A stretch of DNA of 64,000 bases from assembly GCA_020635715.1 (NCBI GenBank), contig JACJZG010000009.1:62001-126000 (forward strand), read 5' to 3'. The notes below the pieces were generated by a model. The model saw nothing but the letters and a program-made list of their open reading frames with translations, was not told the DNA's origin and did not search any database. The position numbers were made by a program, and so were the translations under genes. Origin of the DNA: Flavobacteriales bacterium. GTDB lineage: Bacteria; Bacteroidota; Bacteroidia; Flavobacteriales_F; PHOS-HE28. This document shows, piece by piece, positions 28,260 through 36,853 of the stretch; position 1 is the first letter of the stretch; each line of letters begins with the position of its first letter.

Positions 28260-29198
28260 TCAACGCCCTCTCAGGATCGGGAACAAGGGCTCCAGCACGC
28301 TCAGGGTGGCTTCGGCCATGGCGTTGTTGGTGTCCAAGGCCGGGTTGATCTCGACCACATCCAGGGTGGCGGTCTTCGGGTCGGCGCAGAAGCCGCTAAG
28401 AAGGTCGCGGGCCTCGTCCAAGTCGAGGCCGTTCGGGACGGGAGTGCCGGTGCCCACGGAGATCGAGGGGTCCAGGCTGTCCACATCGAAGCTCACGTGG
28501 ATGCGGCCGCAGAGGCTGAGGTGGGCCAGGGTCTCATCCACAACGGCCTTGGCTCCTTTCTTCCGCAGGTCGGCCACGGTGATCACCTTGATACCGTGCT
28601 CCTTGATGATGGCCTCCTCCTCCGGTTCGTAATCGCGCAGAGCGATGAAGACCAGGTCGCTTGGCAGGAGCTTGGGACCGTTCACCCCGATCTTCCGGAG
28701 CTGGTCCCAGGTGTCCATGGTGTAGACGCTCGGCTTCTTGCGCCCCTTCTTCTCGATGTGCATAAGGAGGGCGAGGGGCATGCCGTGGACGTTGCCACTG
28801 GGGGTGGTCCAGGGGCTGTGGAGGTCGGCGTGGGCATCGATCCAGACCACCCCGAGCCGGTCATTCGGGAAGGCCATCTTGGTGCCCGAAACCGAGCCGA
28901 TCGCTATTGAATGATCACCTCCAACAACGATTGGAAAGACATTATTCCTGAGGTACTTATACACTTCGTAGGCAAGATCGCTCTCAAAGCGGATGAGGCC
29001 ATCGATGTGGTGGGCGTTCGGCGAGATGTCATCCTCGTAGAGCACATCGTTCTCGTCGCGCAGGATGCTCTCCTCGGCATGGCCGAAGAGCTCACTTCCG
29101 TTCTTCCAAGCGGCCACCCGCAGGGCGGCCATACCCATGCTCGCCCCCCTCATCCCGGCCCCGATCTCCGAGGCGGCTTCGATCAATCGTAATTCCAT
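28260..29198 (-). CDS. rocF: Arginase
   Basis: 312 residues with the complete binuclear Mn site of the ureohydrolase family: GGDHSIAIG, VWIDAHADLHSP and SFDVDSLDPSISVGTGTPVPNG, plus VEINPALDTNN near the end. The insertions and the ISVGTGTPVPNG loop match arginases more than agmatinases or formiminoglutamases. It makes ornithine and urea from arginine. It is in line with ctlX on the minus strand and is probably co-transcribed with it. No urease gene is visible in the window. Confidence 0.9.
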   Translation of the reverse strand: MELRLIEAASEIGAGMRGASMGMAALRVAAWKNGSELFGHAEESILRDENDVLYEDDISPNAHHIDGLIRFESDLAYEVYKYLRNNVFPIVVGGDHSIAIGSVSGTKMAFPNDRLGVVWIDAHADLHSPWTTPSGNVHGMPLALLMHIEKKGRKKPSVYTMDTWDQLRKIGVNGPKLLPSDLVFIALRDYEPEEEAIIKEHGIKVITVADLRKKGAKAVVDETLAHLSLCGRIHVSFDVDSLDPSISVGTGTPVPNGLDLDEARDLLSGFCADPKTATLDVVEINPALDTNNAMAEATLSVLEPLFPILRGR

Positions 29199-29411
29199 GC
29201 AGATGCCTGAAACAGGCTCAGCGAAGGTAATCCGGGCGAAGGAGCAAGCTCATCGCGCACGTCAACACACTCGCTATCAATGGGATACAGGCAGCATGGC
29301 TGCAGAAGGATCCGCCGAGCTACCATCCGGCAGCCGGGCATCGGGCATGGAACACAACCGCACGGACCTGCGTATCACGGGCACCTTCAAGACCTTATCC
29401 ACCACCGCGTG

Positions 29412-30110
29412 ATGAACAAACGACCCTACCTACTGGCCATCCTGGCCGCCCCCCTGCTCCCTGGTTGTTCCTCCGATCTGCTCGATCGCCGCTTGGGCGA
29501 AGGCGTGATCGAGTATGCCCTGAGCTTCCCGGACTACGACCCGAACGGGATCATGGCCGGCATGCTTCCGGAGCGCACCACTCTCAGCTTCAGCGATGAC
29601 AAGCAGGTGGCCGAACTGAGCGCTGGCATGGGCATCTTCCGCACCACGATGGTGATCGACGGAGCGAAGGAGGACATGGACTACCACCTGAGCATGATGA
29701 GCAAGAAGATGGTGGCGCACATGCAGCCCCGTGATCTCGGTCTGTTCAACAAGGAGCTCGGCAAGCCCACGATCATCTTCACGGAGGACCGCGACACCAT
29801 CGCCGGCTACGCGTGCAAGCGTGCCGTGGCCATCTTCGACCGCATTGAACATCCGGAGACCGACCTGTGGTACACGGATCAGATCCAACTGAAGAACCCG
29901 AACTGGGCCAGCCCTTTCGCGGAGATCCCGGGTGTACTGCTGCGCTATGACCTCGTGCAATATGGCATGCGCATGCGCCTCGATGCCATCAGCGTGAAGC
30001 CCGGCGAGGTGGATCCGGCCAAGTTCCAAGTGAAAGAGGACTTCGACCAGGTGAAGCCGGAAGTGCTGCACCATGAGCTGGCCGAGGTGCTGGGGACTTT
30101 CTCCATGTAA
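29412..30110 (+). CDS. Lipoprotein of unknown function (232 aa)
   Basis: The ATG at 29412 starts MNKRPYLLAILAAPLLPGCSS, with a lipobox (LPGC), so it is an outer- or inner-membrane lipoprotein. The mature protein begins DLLDRRLGEGVIEYALSFPDYDP and contains MDYHLSMMSKKMVAHMQ and DTIAGYACKRAVAIF. These resemble Bacteroidota lipoproteins with a GLPDF-like/DUF4412-type fold, but I cannot assign a family firmly. It is monocistronic, followed by an inverted repeat and then ftsK. Confidence 0.65.
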   Translation: MNKRPYLLAILAAPLLPGCSSDLLDRRLGEGVIEYALSFPDYDPNGIMAGMLPERTTLSFSDDKQVAELSAGMGIFRTTMVIDGAKEDMDYHLSMMSKKMVAHMQPRDLGLFNKELGKPTIIFTEDRDTIAGYACKRAVAIFDRIEHPETDLWYTDQIQLKNPNWASPFAEIPGVLLRYDLVQYGMRMRLDAISVKPGEVDPAKFQVKEDFDQVKPEVLHHELAEVLGTFSM

Positions 30111-30116
30111 GATCCT

Positions 30117-30172
30117 AGGAGCAGGGGCAGGAGCTGGAGCGAGACTTGGTCTTAGCTCCTGCTCCTGCCTCT
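30117..30172 (+). terminator. Imperfect hairpin built from GAGCAG-type repeats
   Basis: The left arm AGGAGCAGGGGCAGGAGCT (30117-30135) pairs with the right arm at 30154-30172 at 16 of 19 positions. It sits just after the lipoprotein stop and could end its transcript. The same sequence family occurs inside dapB (41476-41520). Weak T content follows. Confidence 0.45.
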
Positions 30173-30247
30173 CGTATTTCCGGCCCTTCCACCCCTGCCT
30201 GTTCATAATAGCCAAGGCCCTTGGGCCGTTGCCCTAAGGCACCCCGG

Positions 30248-30255
30248 TAGTTTTG
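30248..30255 (+). promoter_or_regulatory. -7 box (TAGTTTTG) upstream of ftsK
   Basis: A perfect TAnnTTTG match, 61 nt before the ftsK TTG start at 30317. Confidence 0.5.
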
Positions 30256-30316
30256 ACCGGGTCGCGCGCGTAGCTGCATTTGTGCAGGGATCGTGTCGCG
30301 CTAAAGCCTTACCGCC

Positions 30317-32926
30317 TTGGCCAATACGAAACGCAATACCGTCCGCGAGGACAAGGAGACCGCCCCCACCACCAAGCGCAAGCGCAAAGAGGCGCCGGCC
30401 GGTGATGGACGATGGGCGCGCTTCAAGGCCTTTCTGGCCAACGAACGCACGCACAAGGTGGGTGGCCTCTTGCTCGTGCTCGCCAGCGCCTACCTGCTCG
30501 TTGCCTTCACCTCGTTCCTGTTCACCTGGCGGATCGACCAGGACCTGATCGGTCGCAGCTGGAGCGAGATCTTCAGTCCGGAAGTGCGGGCGGAGAACTG
30601 GCTGGGCAAGGTGGGTGCGCTCACGGCGAACCAGTTCATCTACAAATGGTTCGGGGTGGCGGCCTTCGGCCTGGTGCTGTGGAGCTTCCTGGCCGGCGTG
30701 CGCATCCTGTTGGGCAAGTGGCTGCTGCCCGTGCGGCGCACCTTGGGCTGGACCGCCATGGCGATGCTCTGGTTCCCCACCGTGCTGGGCTTCCTGTTCC
30801 GCGGTGAGTACGTGTTCCTGGGCGGTGGCGTGGGCTTCGCGATCACGAAGCACCTGACCGGCCTGATCGGCAACTTCGGCACCGGCGCATTGATCGTGTT
30901 CGCGTTGGGCGCCTTCATCACCTTCACGTTCAACACCAGCTTCGCGTGGTTGGGCGATGCCTTCGACCGCTTGAAGCCTGCACCGAAAGCGATTGAAGAG
31001 GCGGAGGATGTGGCCGAAGCAGCAGCTGTTGCAGTGCCGTCGGCGGGCGTGCGGATGCGGAAGACCTCCCTTGAGACCGTCGACGCGGATGACGAGACTG
31101 CTTCGGCGGACCTCGCAGTGAGCGGCGCTGGGCAAGACGAGGTTGAAGAAGAAGAGACTCCTTCGGAAGACCTCGCAGTGACCGAAGATGCGGAGGAAGC
31201 GGTAAAGGAGGATGAAAGCGCGGTGGCGCTTGAGCTGGACAGCGCACCGACCGAGGTGGTGGAGCCGGTGGCTTCGCCGGTGATGAGCACATTGGACGGC
31301 GTGGAGACCGATGTGGACGGCATGAGCGTGACGGCCGGTCCGGCGGACAAGGTGCTGAGCGAGGACCAGATCGAAGAAAAGCTGAAGGAGTTCGGGGAGT
31401 ACGACCCCACATTGGACCTGAGCAGCTACGAACTGCCACCGATCGACCTGCTGGTGGACCATGGCACCGGGGAACTGACGGTGACCCGCGAAGAGCTGGA
31501 GGCGAACAAGGACCGCATCGTCCAGACACTGGGCCACTACAACATCGGCATCGACAAGATCAAGGCCACGATCGGGCCGACGGTGACGCTGTACGAGATC
31601 ATCCCGCAGGCGGGGGTGCGCATCAGCAAGATCAAGAACCTGGAGGACGACATCGCGTTGAGCCTGGCGGCGCTGGGCATCCGCATCATCGCACCGATCC
31701 CCGGCAAGGGCACGATCGGCATCGAGGTGCCGAACAGCAAGCCGCAGGTGGTGGGCATGCGCGGCGTGATCGCCAGCGAGAAGTTCCAGAACAGCGGCAT
31801 GGACCTGCCACTGGTGCTGGGCAAAACGATCAGCAACGAGACCTTCGTGACGGACCTGACGAAGATGCCGCACCTGCTGATGGCCGGTGCCACGGGTCAG
31901 GGCAAATCGGTGGGCTTGAACGCGATCCTCGTCTCGCTGCTCTACAAGAAGCATCCGAGCCAGATCAAGTTCGTGCTGGTGGACCCGAAGAAGGTGGAGC
32001 TGACGCTCTTCAACAAGATCGAGCGGCACTTCCTGGCCAAGTTGCCGGGCGACAGCGACGCCATCATCACCGACACGAAGAAGGTGGTGGCCACCCTGAA
32101 CAGCTTGTGCATCGAGATGGACGAGCGCTACGAGCTGCTGAAGGATGCGCAGGTGCGGAACATCAAGGAGTACAACGCGAAGTTCATCAGCCGCCGCTTG
32201 AACCCGGAGAACGGGCACCGCTACCTCCCCTACATCGTGCTGGTGGTGGACGAGTTCGCGGACCTGATCATGACGGCGGGCCGCGAGGTGGAAACGCCCA
32301 TCGCGCGCCTGGCGCAGCTGGCCCGTGCGATCGGCATCCACCTGATCATCGCCACGCAGCGCCCGAGCGTGAACATCATCACGGGTACGATCAAGGCCAA
32401 CTTCCCGGCGCGGATCGCCTTCCGGGTGACGAGCAAGATCGACAGCCGCACGATCCTGGACGCCGGTGGTGCGGACCAGCTGATCGGACGCGGGGATATG
32501 CTGCTGAGCACGGGCAACGACCTGATCCGGATCCAGTGCGCCTTCGTGGACACACCGGAGGTGGACAAGATCTGCGACTTCATCGGGAACCAGCGCGGTT
32601 ACCCGGATGCCCTGCTCCTACCCGAGGTGCCGACCGAGGACGGCGAGGGTGGCGTGGACCTGGACGATGGCGACCGCGACAGCATGTTCGAAGAAGCGGC
32701 GCGCCTGGTGGTGCAAACGCAACAGGGCAGCACCTCGCTCATCCAACGCAAGTTGAAGCTGGGCTATAACCGCGCCGGCCGGATCGTGGACCAGCTGGAA
32801 GCGGCCGGTGTGCTGGGTGCCTTCGAGGGCAGTAAGGCCCGCCGCGTGCTGATCCCGAACGAAGCCGCTCTGCATGCGCACCTGAACGGTGGTGTGGAGG
32901 CCGGGCCTGGGGTTGGTGGGTTCTGA
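30317..32926 (+). CDS. ftsK: DNA translocase FtsK/SpoIIIE
   Basis: 869 residues from a TTG start at 30317; no ATG occurs before the membrane domain. Four N-terminal membrane segments (first VGGLLLVLASAYLLVAFTSFL) are followed by an acidic Glu/Ala/Val linker (~230-350). Next come the alpha domain and the RecA-like motor: Walker A GATGQGKSVGLN, Walker B IVLVVDEFADL, and the signature TQRPSVNIITGTIKANFP. The C-terminal gamma winged helix (TSLIQRKLKLGYNRAGRIVDQLEAAG) binds chromosome orientation sites. It pumps DNA at the division septum and activates XerCD. An overlapping 712-codon minus-strand frame is only a codon-bias shadow. Confidence 0.93.
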   Translation: MANTKRNTVREDKETAPTTKRKRKEAPAGDGRWARFKAFLANERTHKVGGLLLVLASAYLLVAFTSFLFTWRIDQDLIGRSWSEIFSPEVRAENWLGKVGALTANQFIYKWFGVAAFGLVLWSFLAGVRILLGKWLLPVRRTLGWTAMAMLWFPTVLGFLFRGEYVFLGGGVGFAITKHLTGLIGNFGTGALIVFALGAFITFTFNTSFAWLGDAFDRLKPAPKAIEEAEDVAEAAAVAVPSAGVRMRKTSLETVDADDETASADLAVSGAGQDEVEEEETPSEDLAVTEDAEEAVKEDESAVALELDSAPTEVVEPVASPVMSTLDGVETDVDGMSVTAGPADKVLSEDQIEEKLKEFGEYDPTLDLSSYELPPIDLLVDHGTGELTVTREELEANKDRIVQTLGHYNIGIDKIKATIGPTVTLYEIIPQAGVRISKIKNLEDDIALSLAALGIRIIAPIPGKGTIGIEVPNSKPQVVGMRGVIASEKFQNSGMDLPLVLGKTISNETFVTDLTKMPHLLMAGATGQGKSVGLNAILVSLLYKKHPSQIKFVLVDPKKVELTLFNKIERHFLAKLPGDSDAIITDTKKVVATLNSLCIEMDERYELLKDAQVRNIKEYNAKFISRRLNPENGHRYLPYIVLVVDEFADLIMTAGREVETPIARLAQLARAIGIHLIIATQRPSVNIITGTIKANFPARIAFRVTSKIDSRTILDAGGADQLIGRGDMLLSTGNDLIRIQCAFVDTPEVDKICDFIGNQRGYPDALLLPEVPTEDGEGGVDLDDGDRDSMFEEAARLVVQTQQGSTSLIQRKLKLGYNRAGRIVDQLEAAGVLGAFEGSKARRVLIPNEAALHAHLNGGVEAGPGVGGF

Positions 32927-32953
32927 GGGCTCCCCTACCCTGCTGAGAACGGG

Positions 32954-32986
32954 AAGCAGGTTCCCCGCCTTCGGGGAACCTGCTTT
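32954..32986 (+). terminator. Rho-independent-like terminator after ftsK
   Basis: AAGCAGGTTCCCC (32954-32966) and its complement GGGGAACCTGCTT (32973-32985) form a 13-bp perfect stem with a 6-nt loop, followed by T. It lies 12 nt after the first copy of the 16-bp direct repeat. Confidence 0.75.
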
Positions 32987-33028
32987 AGTTGATCGTCCAG
33001 TAGCTTTACGCTTACATAGCCGATCACT

Positions 33029-34723
33029 ATGAGCAAGCCCTCCTGCAAGTTCCATTGCCTTGGATTAGGATTAGCTGTCACGTTCTATCCTGTCAATACA
33101 CAGGGACAAGGCTTTGACCTCCATACGACACCGGCTGCTCAGTGGGCAACAGCCGGAGAAACCATTGAGTTCGGGATCACCATTGTGCCCAACGGAGGCT
33201 TCAACGCACAGGTGTTTCTGGACCTCGCATATACCGATCTACCGGCCGGGTTCTCCACCGAGTTCACCACGAGTCCTGTGAGCTTCCCTTACACCCAACC
33301 CGCCATACTCACCTTACATCTCAACGAGATCGTTCCGCAACAAGTGGAGCACCGCATCGTGATCCGAGGACAAAACGGTCCGGTACAGGACCTGGATACG
33401 GTTTATCTCTCCTTGGAAGGAAGATTCTGTTCGTGGGAGCAACGGAGCCAAGCCAACATTGAGTACTTGGGGCTGTTCATTGACGGGGACGATGGTAAGT
33501 GGTTGTACAACTCATACGGCGGGATCGCGCTCTTCCAAGACCAAGTGTTGAGTAGCTACACCACATCGAACTCCCAACTCCCATCGAACCAGGTGCGGGA
33601 CCTCACACAGGACCCGGGCACAGGTGCGATCTGGATGGCCACTTCCGCGGGTTTGGCCAGCTTCGACGGGACGTTCTGGACGGTGATCAATTCCTCGAAC
33701 TCGAACCTGCCCTGCGACAACCTGAACAGTGTAAGGGTTGACTCGCAAGGGAACATCTGGGTTGGTACGGGCTACTGCGGCGCTTCACTACCGGGAACAC
33801 TGTACCGGTACAACGGGATCACATTCACTGAGTATGCACTCCCCGGACCTACCAGTATTCTCTCGGTGCCGGTGATGGAGATAGATGCCATGGACAGAAT
33901 TTGGGTAGTCTCCAGCCTTCCCAGTGGTCTCAACAATCTGGACAGGTATGATGGCGATGTCGCACAACGAATCGGGGGCGAGGGGACATGCTTTGCACTG
34001 GAAAAAGTCAAGGATATAGCATTCGACAACGAGGGTGCCCTTTGGATCGCGGCAAGTGGAGCGGAAAACTGGACTCCACACATCCGTGCTGGATTGATCC
34101 GGTTCGACGGTTCCAGTTGGGAGACATGGAACAGGGTCGATCTGGTGCCTTATAACCATCGGAAGGTTGATCTCGACTGCAACACATTGATCCAAGACAA
34201 CAATTCGGCCCTTCCCCAAGAAACGATCTCGTCGATCGCAGTATCCGAAGGCGGTACGGTATGGTTCTGCGCTCATAGCGATGAGAACAATCTAAGCCCC
34301 AATGTGGCACGATGGGACGGTACGACATTACAGGTCTGGGACGAGACCAACTCCCCTTTCAATGGCGATGGGAGGACATACGTGGACTTGGACGACGCTG
34401 AAAATGTTTGGGTATTCTATTCGTACCACAAAATCCTTTACTCACGAGGATGTGATTATTTCGCACCCGTACCGGACGCCGAGCCATTCTCTGATCTACG
34501 TATAAGCCCCAATCCATGCCACGATCGTTTATCGTTGGAACTGCCTGACAATGTCTTCGAGCATCTGACCATCTTCGACACACAAGGCCGACGCTTATCA
34601 CGGGCCATCGTTGACCAGCGAGAGCGAATGGACATCGATATCACCGGGCTATCCGCTGGACTTTACCGCGTGGTCCTCAGCGATGGGAAGAGGGCTCTGA
34701 TGGCAACGTTCATCAAACAGTGA
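33029..34723 (+). CDS. Secreted beta-propeller (two-component-propeller-like) protein with T9SS tail
   Basis: 564 residues with a signal-like N-terminus (LGLGLAVTFYPVNTQGQ). Residues ~25-135 form an Ig/CARDB-like domain (AGETIEFGITIVPNGG). Then come propeller blades of the WxGT/LxxYDG type: VRDLTQDPGTGAIWMATSAGLASFDG, VRVDSQGNIWVGTGYCG, IDAMDRIWVVSS, IAFDNEGALWIAASG, IAVSEGGTVWFCAHS, VDLDDAENVWVFYS. The C-terminal ~75 residues (DLRISPNPCHDRLSLELPD, DITGLSAGLYRVVLSDG) are a canonical T9SS type A domain. Base composition is lower in GC than the surrounding genes and 16-bp direct repeats flank it, so recent acquisition is plausible. The ligand is unknown. Confidence 0.8.
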   Translation: MSKPSCKFHCLGLGLAVTFYPVNTQGQGFDLHTTPAAQWATAGETIEFGITIVPNGGFNAQVFLDLAYTDLPAGFSTEFTTSPVSFPYTQPAILTLHLNEIVPQQVEHRIVIRGQNGPVQDLDTVYLSLEGRFCSWEQRSQANIEYLGLFIDGDDGKWLYNSYGGIALFQDQVLSSYTTSNSQLPSNQVRDLTQDPGTGAIWMATSAGLASFDGTFWTVINSSNSNLPCDNLNSVRVDSQGNIWVGTGYCGASLPGTLYRYNGITFTEYALPGPTSILSVPVMEIDAMDRIWVVSSLPSGLNNLDRYDGDVAQRIGGEGTCFALEKVKDIAFDNEGALWIAASGAENWTPHIRAGLIRFDGSSWETWNRVDLVPYNHRKVDLDCNTLIQDNNSALPQETISSIAVSEGGTVWFCAHSDENNLSPNVARWDGTTLQVWDETNSPFNGDGRTYVDLDDAENVWVFYSYHKILYSRGCDYFAPVPDAEPFSDLRISPNPCHDRLSLELPDNVFEHLTIFDTQGRRLSRAIVDQRERMDIDITGLSAGLYRVVLSDGKRALMATFIKQ

Positions 34724-34842
34724 GCGTTCGACCGAACCGGAGACCTGCAATATCAAGGATCTGCTCCACTCCCGCAGGAAATTCCGTTGGCGACCCTTGC
34801 TGCCTTTCAGTTCCATTCGGAAATGGATGGTCCTATTCCAAT

Positions 34843-34935
34843 AGGGCGGCCAAGGAGATCGGGGGAACCTGCATTGAACTGACAGCGAGCAACGAAAAGG
34901 TGCTGTGGGTGGATATAGGGGCTCCCCTACCCTAG
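34843..34935 (+). pseudogene. N-terminal remnant of an MBL-fold hydrolase gene
   Basis: In one frame the sequence reads NRAAKEIGGTCIELTASN, then KVLWVDIGAPLP and a stop at TAG 34933-34935. This matches the first strands of RNase J-like or related MBL hydrolases (a REVGGSCIE-like start followed by DxGxPL). No zinc-binding HxHxDH follows, so only the N-terminus remains. The closing GAPLP is encoded by the second copy of the 16-bp repeat, which suggests the gene was cut there. Confidence 0.45.
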
Positions 34936-35060
34936 TGATTGAATGCGCAGGGTCTCCGAAGACGGAAGACCCTGCGGCGGTTAGAAGGCGGGACCTGGGG
35001 CTCTAACTGGCGGCAAGCATGCCGGCGGTGGCCTGAGGCCTTGTACCTACCGAAAGCGAG

Positions 35061-35091
35061 AGCCCCCTTGGTATGCACCGAGGGGGCTTTT
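35061..35091 (+). terminator. Rho-independent terminator with T-run
   Basis: AGCCCCCTTGGT and ACCGAGGGGGCT form a 12-bp stem (one G-T pair) with a 4-nt loop, followed by TTT. No protein gene ends directly upstream, so it may end a non-coding transcript. Confidence 0.7.
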
Positions 35092-35191
35092 GCGTTGGTG
35101 CGAGCGGTGCGCGGCGATTCGGGAAGTGATGACGGTCGGGTGGGATTGCTGGGGTAGCCAGAGGCTACGCGCAGATCGGGGTTACGCGCAG

Positions 35192-36247
35192 CTAACCCTT
35201 CTCCCTCCCCTCCTCGATCCGCTCATCCACCTCCCCCTCATCCTCTGCCGAGGGAGTCTCATCCTCCTCGCCATTGTTGCGCGCCGGGGCATATTCGAGC
35301 TCGATGAACATGGGGTAATGATCGGAGCCGAAGGCCGGCAGCCGCTCGAGCCGCATCAGGGCGAGATCGGCGCTGTGGAAGATGTGGTCCAATGGCCAGC
35401 GGAAGAAGGGCACTTTCGCGTGGAAGGTGTTGAAGAAGCCGCGCCCACGGCGGGGATCGAGAAGGCCACTGGTACGGCGGAAGAGGTCGGAGGTGGTGGA
35501 CCAGGCCACGTCATTGAGGTCGCCCGCGACGATGACGGTGCCGGGGTCCTTCTCGATCTCGCGCGCGACGATGAGCAGTTCGGCATCGCGCTCGATGGCG
35601 GTGGCGTTCTCGCCGGGTGCCGGTGGACGGGGATGAAGGCCATGGAAAGTGATGCGGTCACCGGAAGGCAACTGGATCGAGGTGCGGATGCTCGGCACAT
35701 CCTCCTCGATGAGGTAGCGGACCACGGTATCGTGCAAGGGAAGGCGCGAGAAGCAGTGCATGCCATAGAGGTTGTCCAGGGGGATCTTGATGGCATGGGG
35801 GCGTGTGCGTTGCACGGAGGAAAGCGCCTGTTCCCACCATGCATCGGACTCGAGGGTGAGGATGAGGTCCGGGTCGTGCTGTTCGATGAGCTTTAGCAGA
35901 CGACGGGCATCGCGGTTGGTACCGAGCACGTTGGCAACGAGCAGCGACACGCGGCGCTGTGGATCGCGTGGTGAACCCTTGCGCGCCATGACCGGGGCGA
36001 GGAAGGTGTAGGGGAAGACCTTGCGCGCCTGCAAACCGATGGCCATGGTGGTGAAGGCGATGGCCCAGCCAGTCGCAGAACTGATAGCACCATCTGAAAT
36101 GAAGAAGACGATGGCCAGCACCCCGAGGAGGATCACCTGCCCGCGGGGTAGGTCGAACATGCGCACCCACCAGACCTTGTAGTTCCACAGGGAGGCAGCA
36201 GTGACAAGGACGGTGAGCGCCGCAAGCACCCAGGCGGTGGTGAGCAT
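35192..36247 (-). CDS. Membrane-anchored endonuclease/exonuclease/phosphatase-family protein
   Basis: 351 residues. Three N-terminal hydrophobic helices (WVLAALTVLVTAASLW, VILLGVLAIVFFISDG, GWAIAFTTMAIGL) precede an EEP-fold domain: VSLLVANVLGTNRDARRLL (catalytic Asn), DLILTLESDAWW (Glu), TFHGLHPRPPAPG (His), VIVAGDLNDVAWS (Asp/Asn) and GSDHYPMFIELEY (C-terminal DH). All catalytic positions of the family are kept. The C-terminus is a very acidic tail (EEDETPSAEDEGEVDERIEEGREKG). The domain probably faces the periplasm and acts on a phosphoester or nuclease substrate. It stands alone. Confidence 0.85.
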   Translation of the reverse strand: MLTTAWVLAALTVLVTAASLWNYKVWWVRMFDLPRGQVILLGVLAIVFFISDGAISSATGWAIAFTTMAIGLQARKVFPYTFLAPVMARKGSPRDPQRRVSLLVANVLGTNRDARRLLKLIEQHDPDLILTLESDAWWEQALSSVQRTRPHAIKIPLDNLYGMHCFSRLPLHDTVVRYLIEEDVPSIRTSIQLPSGDRITFHGLHPRPPAPGENATAIERDAELLIVAREIEKDPGTVIVAGDLNDVAWSTTSDLFRRTSGLLDPRRGRGFFNTFHAKVPFFRWPLDHIFHSADLALMRLERLPAFGSDHYPMFIELEYAPARNNGEEDETPSAEDEGEVDERIEEGREKG

Positions 36248-36397
36248 GGGGTAAAGATGGGAGCGAAGTGATGGTGATGGACGGTTGTTGGTGAGCGGCG
36301 ATCCGATCGCGCATGGAGCCCTCGGTAAAGAGCACTTCTACCACAACCCGTTCGTCACATCCCTACTCCCCTTTCATCCCCTTGATCTTCTAGCCAT

Positions 36398-36405
36398 TAT
36401 ATTCG
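36398..36405 (+). promoter_or_regulatory. -7-like box (TATATTCG) upstream of the 129-aa gene
   Basis: TATATTCG is one base off TAnnTTTG, with a TTG at 36382-36384 that could serve as the -33 element. The start codon is at 36436, giving a leader of about 26 nt. Confidence 0.45.
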
Positions 36406-36435
36406 TTCCGCAGCGCAAGACACTCTCCCCTTGCC

Positions 36436-36825
36436 ATGCCGGACCGGATAGCGCAGATCGAGACCCCGATGGCGCGTGTGGTACGCACCGCCGACGCTCT
36501 GGTGGAGATCCACCTACGGCCCGAGGTACGCGTTGATGTGGCCGGATTGGAAGAGGCCCTCGATGCCCGCAAGACGTTGATGGAAGGGACCAAAGGCGCC
36601 ATCCTCTTCGTGGCGCAAGGCGACCTGAACCGAGACGCGCGTGTGATGCACCACGACCTGTTCGCCGGTAAAGCGACCGACATCACCAGGGTGGCCGTGC
36701 TGGTGAGCAGCAGGGTGCTTGGCTTGACCGTGAAGGCCTATTGTGAGTTGCATCCGACGGACTTCCCCACGCGCGTGGATGGTGATGAAGGGGCGATCCG
36801 GGCCTGGTTGATCGAGCCCCGTTAA
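36436..36825 (+). CDS. STAS/SEC14-like hypothetical protein (129 aa)
   Basis: 129 residues of alpha/beta sequence: VRTADALVEIHLRPEVRVDVAGLEEALDARK, AILFVAQGDLNRDARVMHH, ITRVAVLVSSRVLGLTVKAYCEL. The pattern (strand-helix, then strand, then AVLVSS helix) is like the STAS/SEC14-type small proteins common in Bacteroidota, usually of unknown function. There is no signal peptide. It lies between two minus-strand genes, so it is transcribed alone. Confidence 0.65.
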   Translation: MPDRIAQIETPMARVVRTADALVEIHLRPEVRVDVAGLEEALDARKTLMEGTKGAILFVAQGDLNRDARVMHHDLFAGKATDITRVAVLVSSRVLGLTVKAYCELHPTDFPTRVDGDEGAIRAWLIEPR

Positions 36826-36853
36826 GCGAGCAACCTTCGCCCTGCTCAGCTGC

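Larger units (their letters stand above)
32926..34932 (+). repeat. 16-bp direct repeats bounding a lower-GC segment
   Basis: AGGGCTCCCCTACCCT occurs exactly at 32926-32941 and 34917-34932, 1991 bp apart. The first copy starts at the last base of the ftsK stop codon. Each is followed after 12-13 nt by a strong hairpin. The enclosed secreted protein gene is visibly lower in GC than its neighbours, and an MBL-fold gene fragment ends inside the second copy. It may mark an insertion, but no transposase is present. Confidence 0.6.
34724..35191. other. Gene-free stretch with a gene remnant, hairpins and possible ncRNA
   Basis: Four items are visible. An MBL-fold-like coding remnant lies at 34843-34935. 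The second 16-bp direct repeat is at 34917-34932. A strong hairpin, CGCAGGGTCT-CCG-AAGA-CGG-A-AGACCCTGCG, lies near 34945-34977. A Rho-independent terminator with a T-run lies at 35061-35091. No intact gene ends close to that terminator, so a small RNA between about 34940 and 35091 is possible. From 35092 to 35191 I see only a weak 6-bp hairpin. Confidence 0.5.

Noticed and set aside
30203..32341. A 712-codon open frame on the minus strand opposite ftsK
   Set aside because: Its product is rich in His, Arg and Gln with no domain, as expected for the reverse frame of a high-GC gene. FtsK on the plus strand is clearly real.
32926..35091. Integron-like cassette array (repeat plus hairpin twice)
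   Set aside because: No attC core (GTTRRRY/RYYYAAC pairs) is seen, and the nearby tyrosine recombinase at 13086 is a XerD type without the integron insert.
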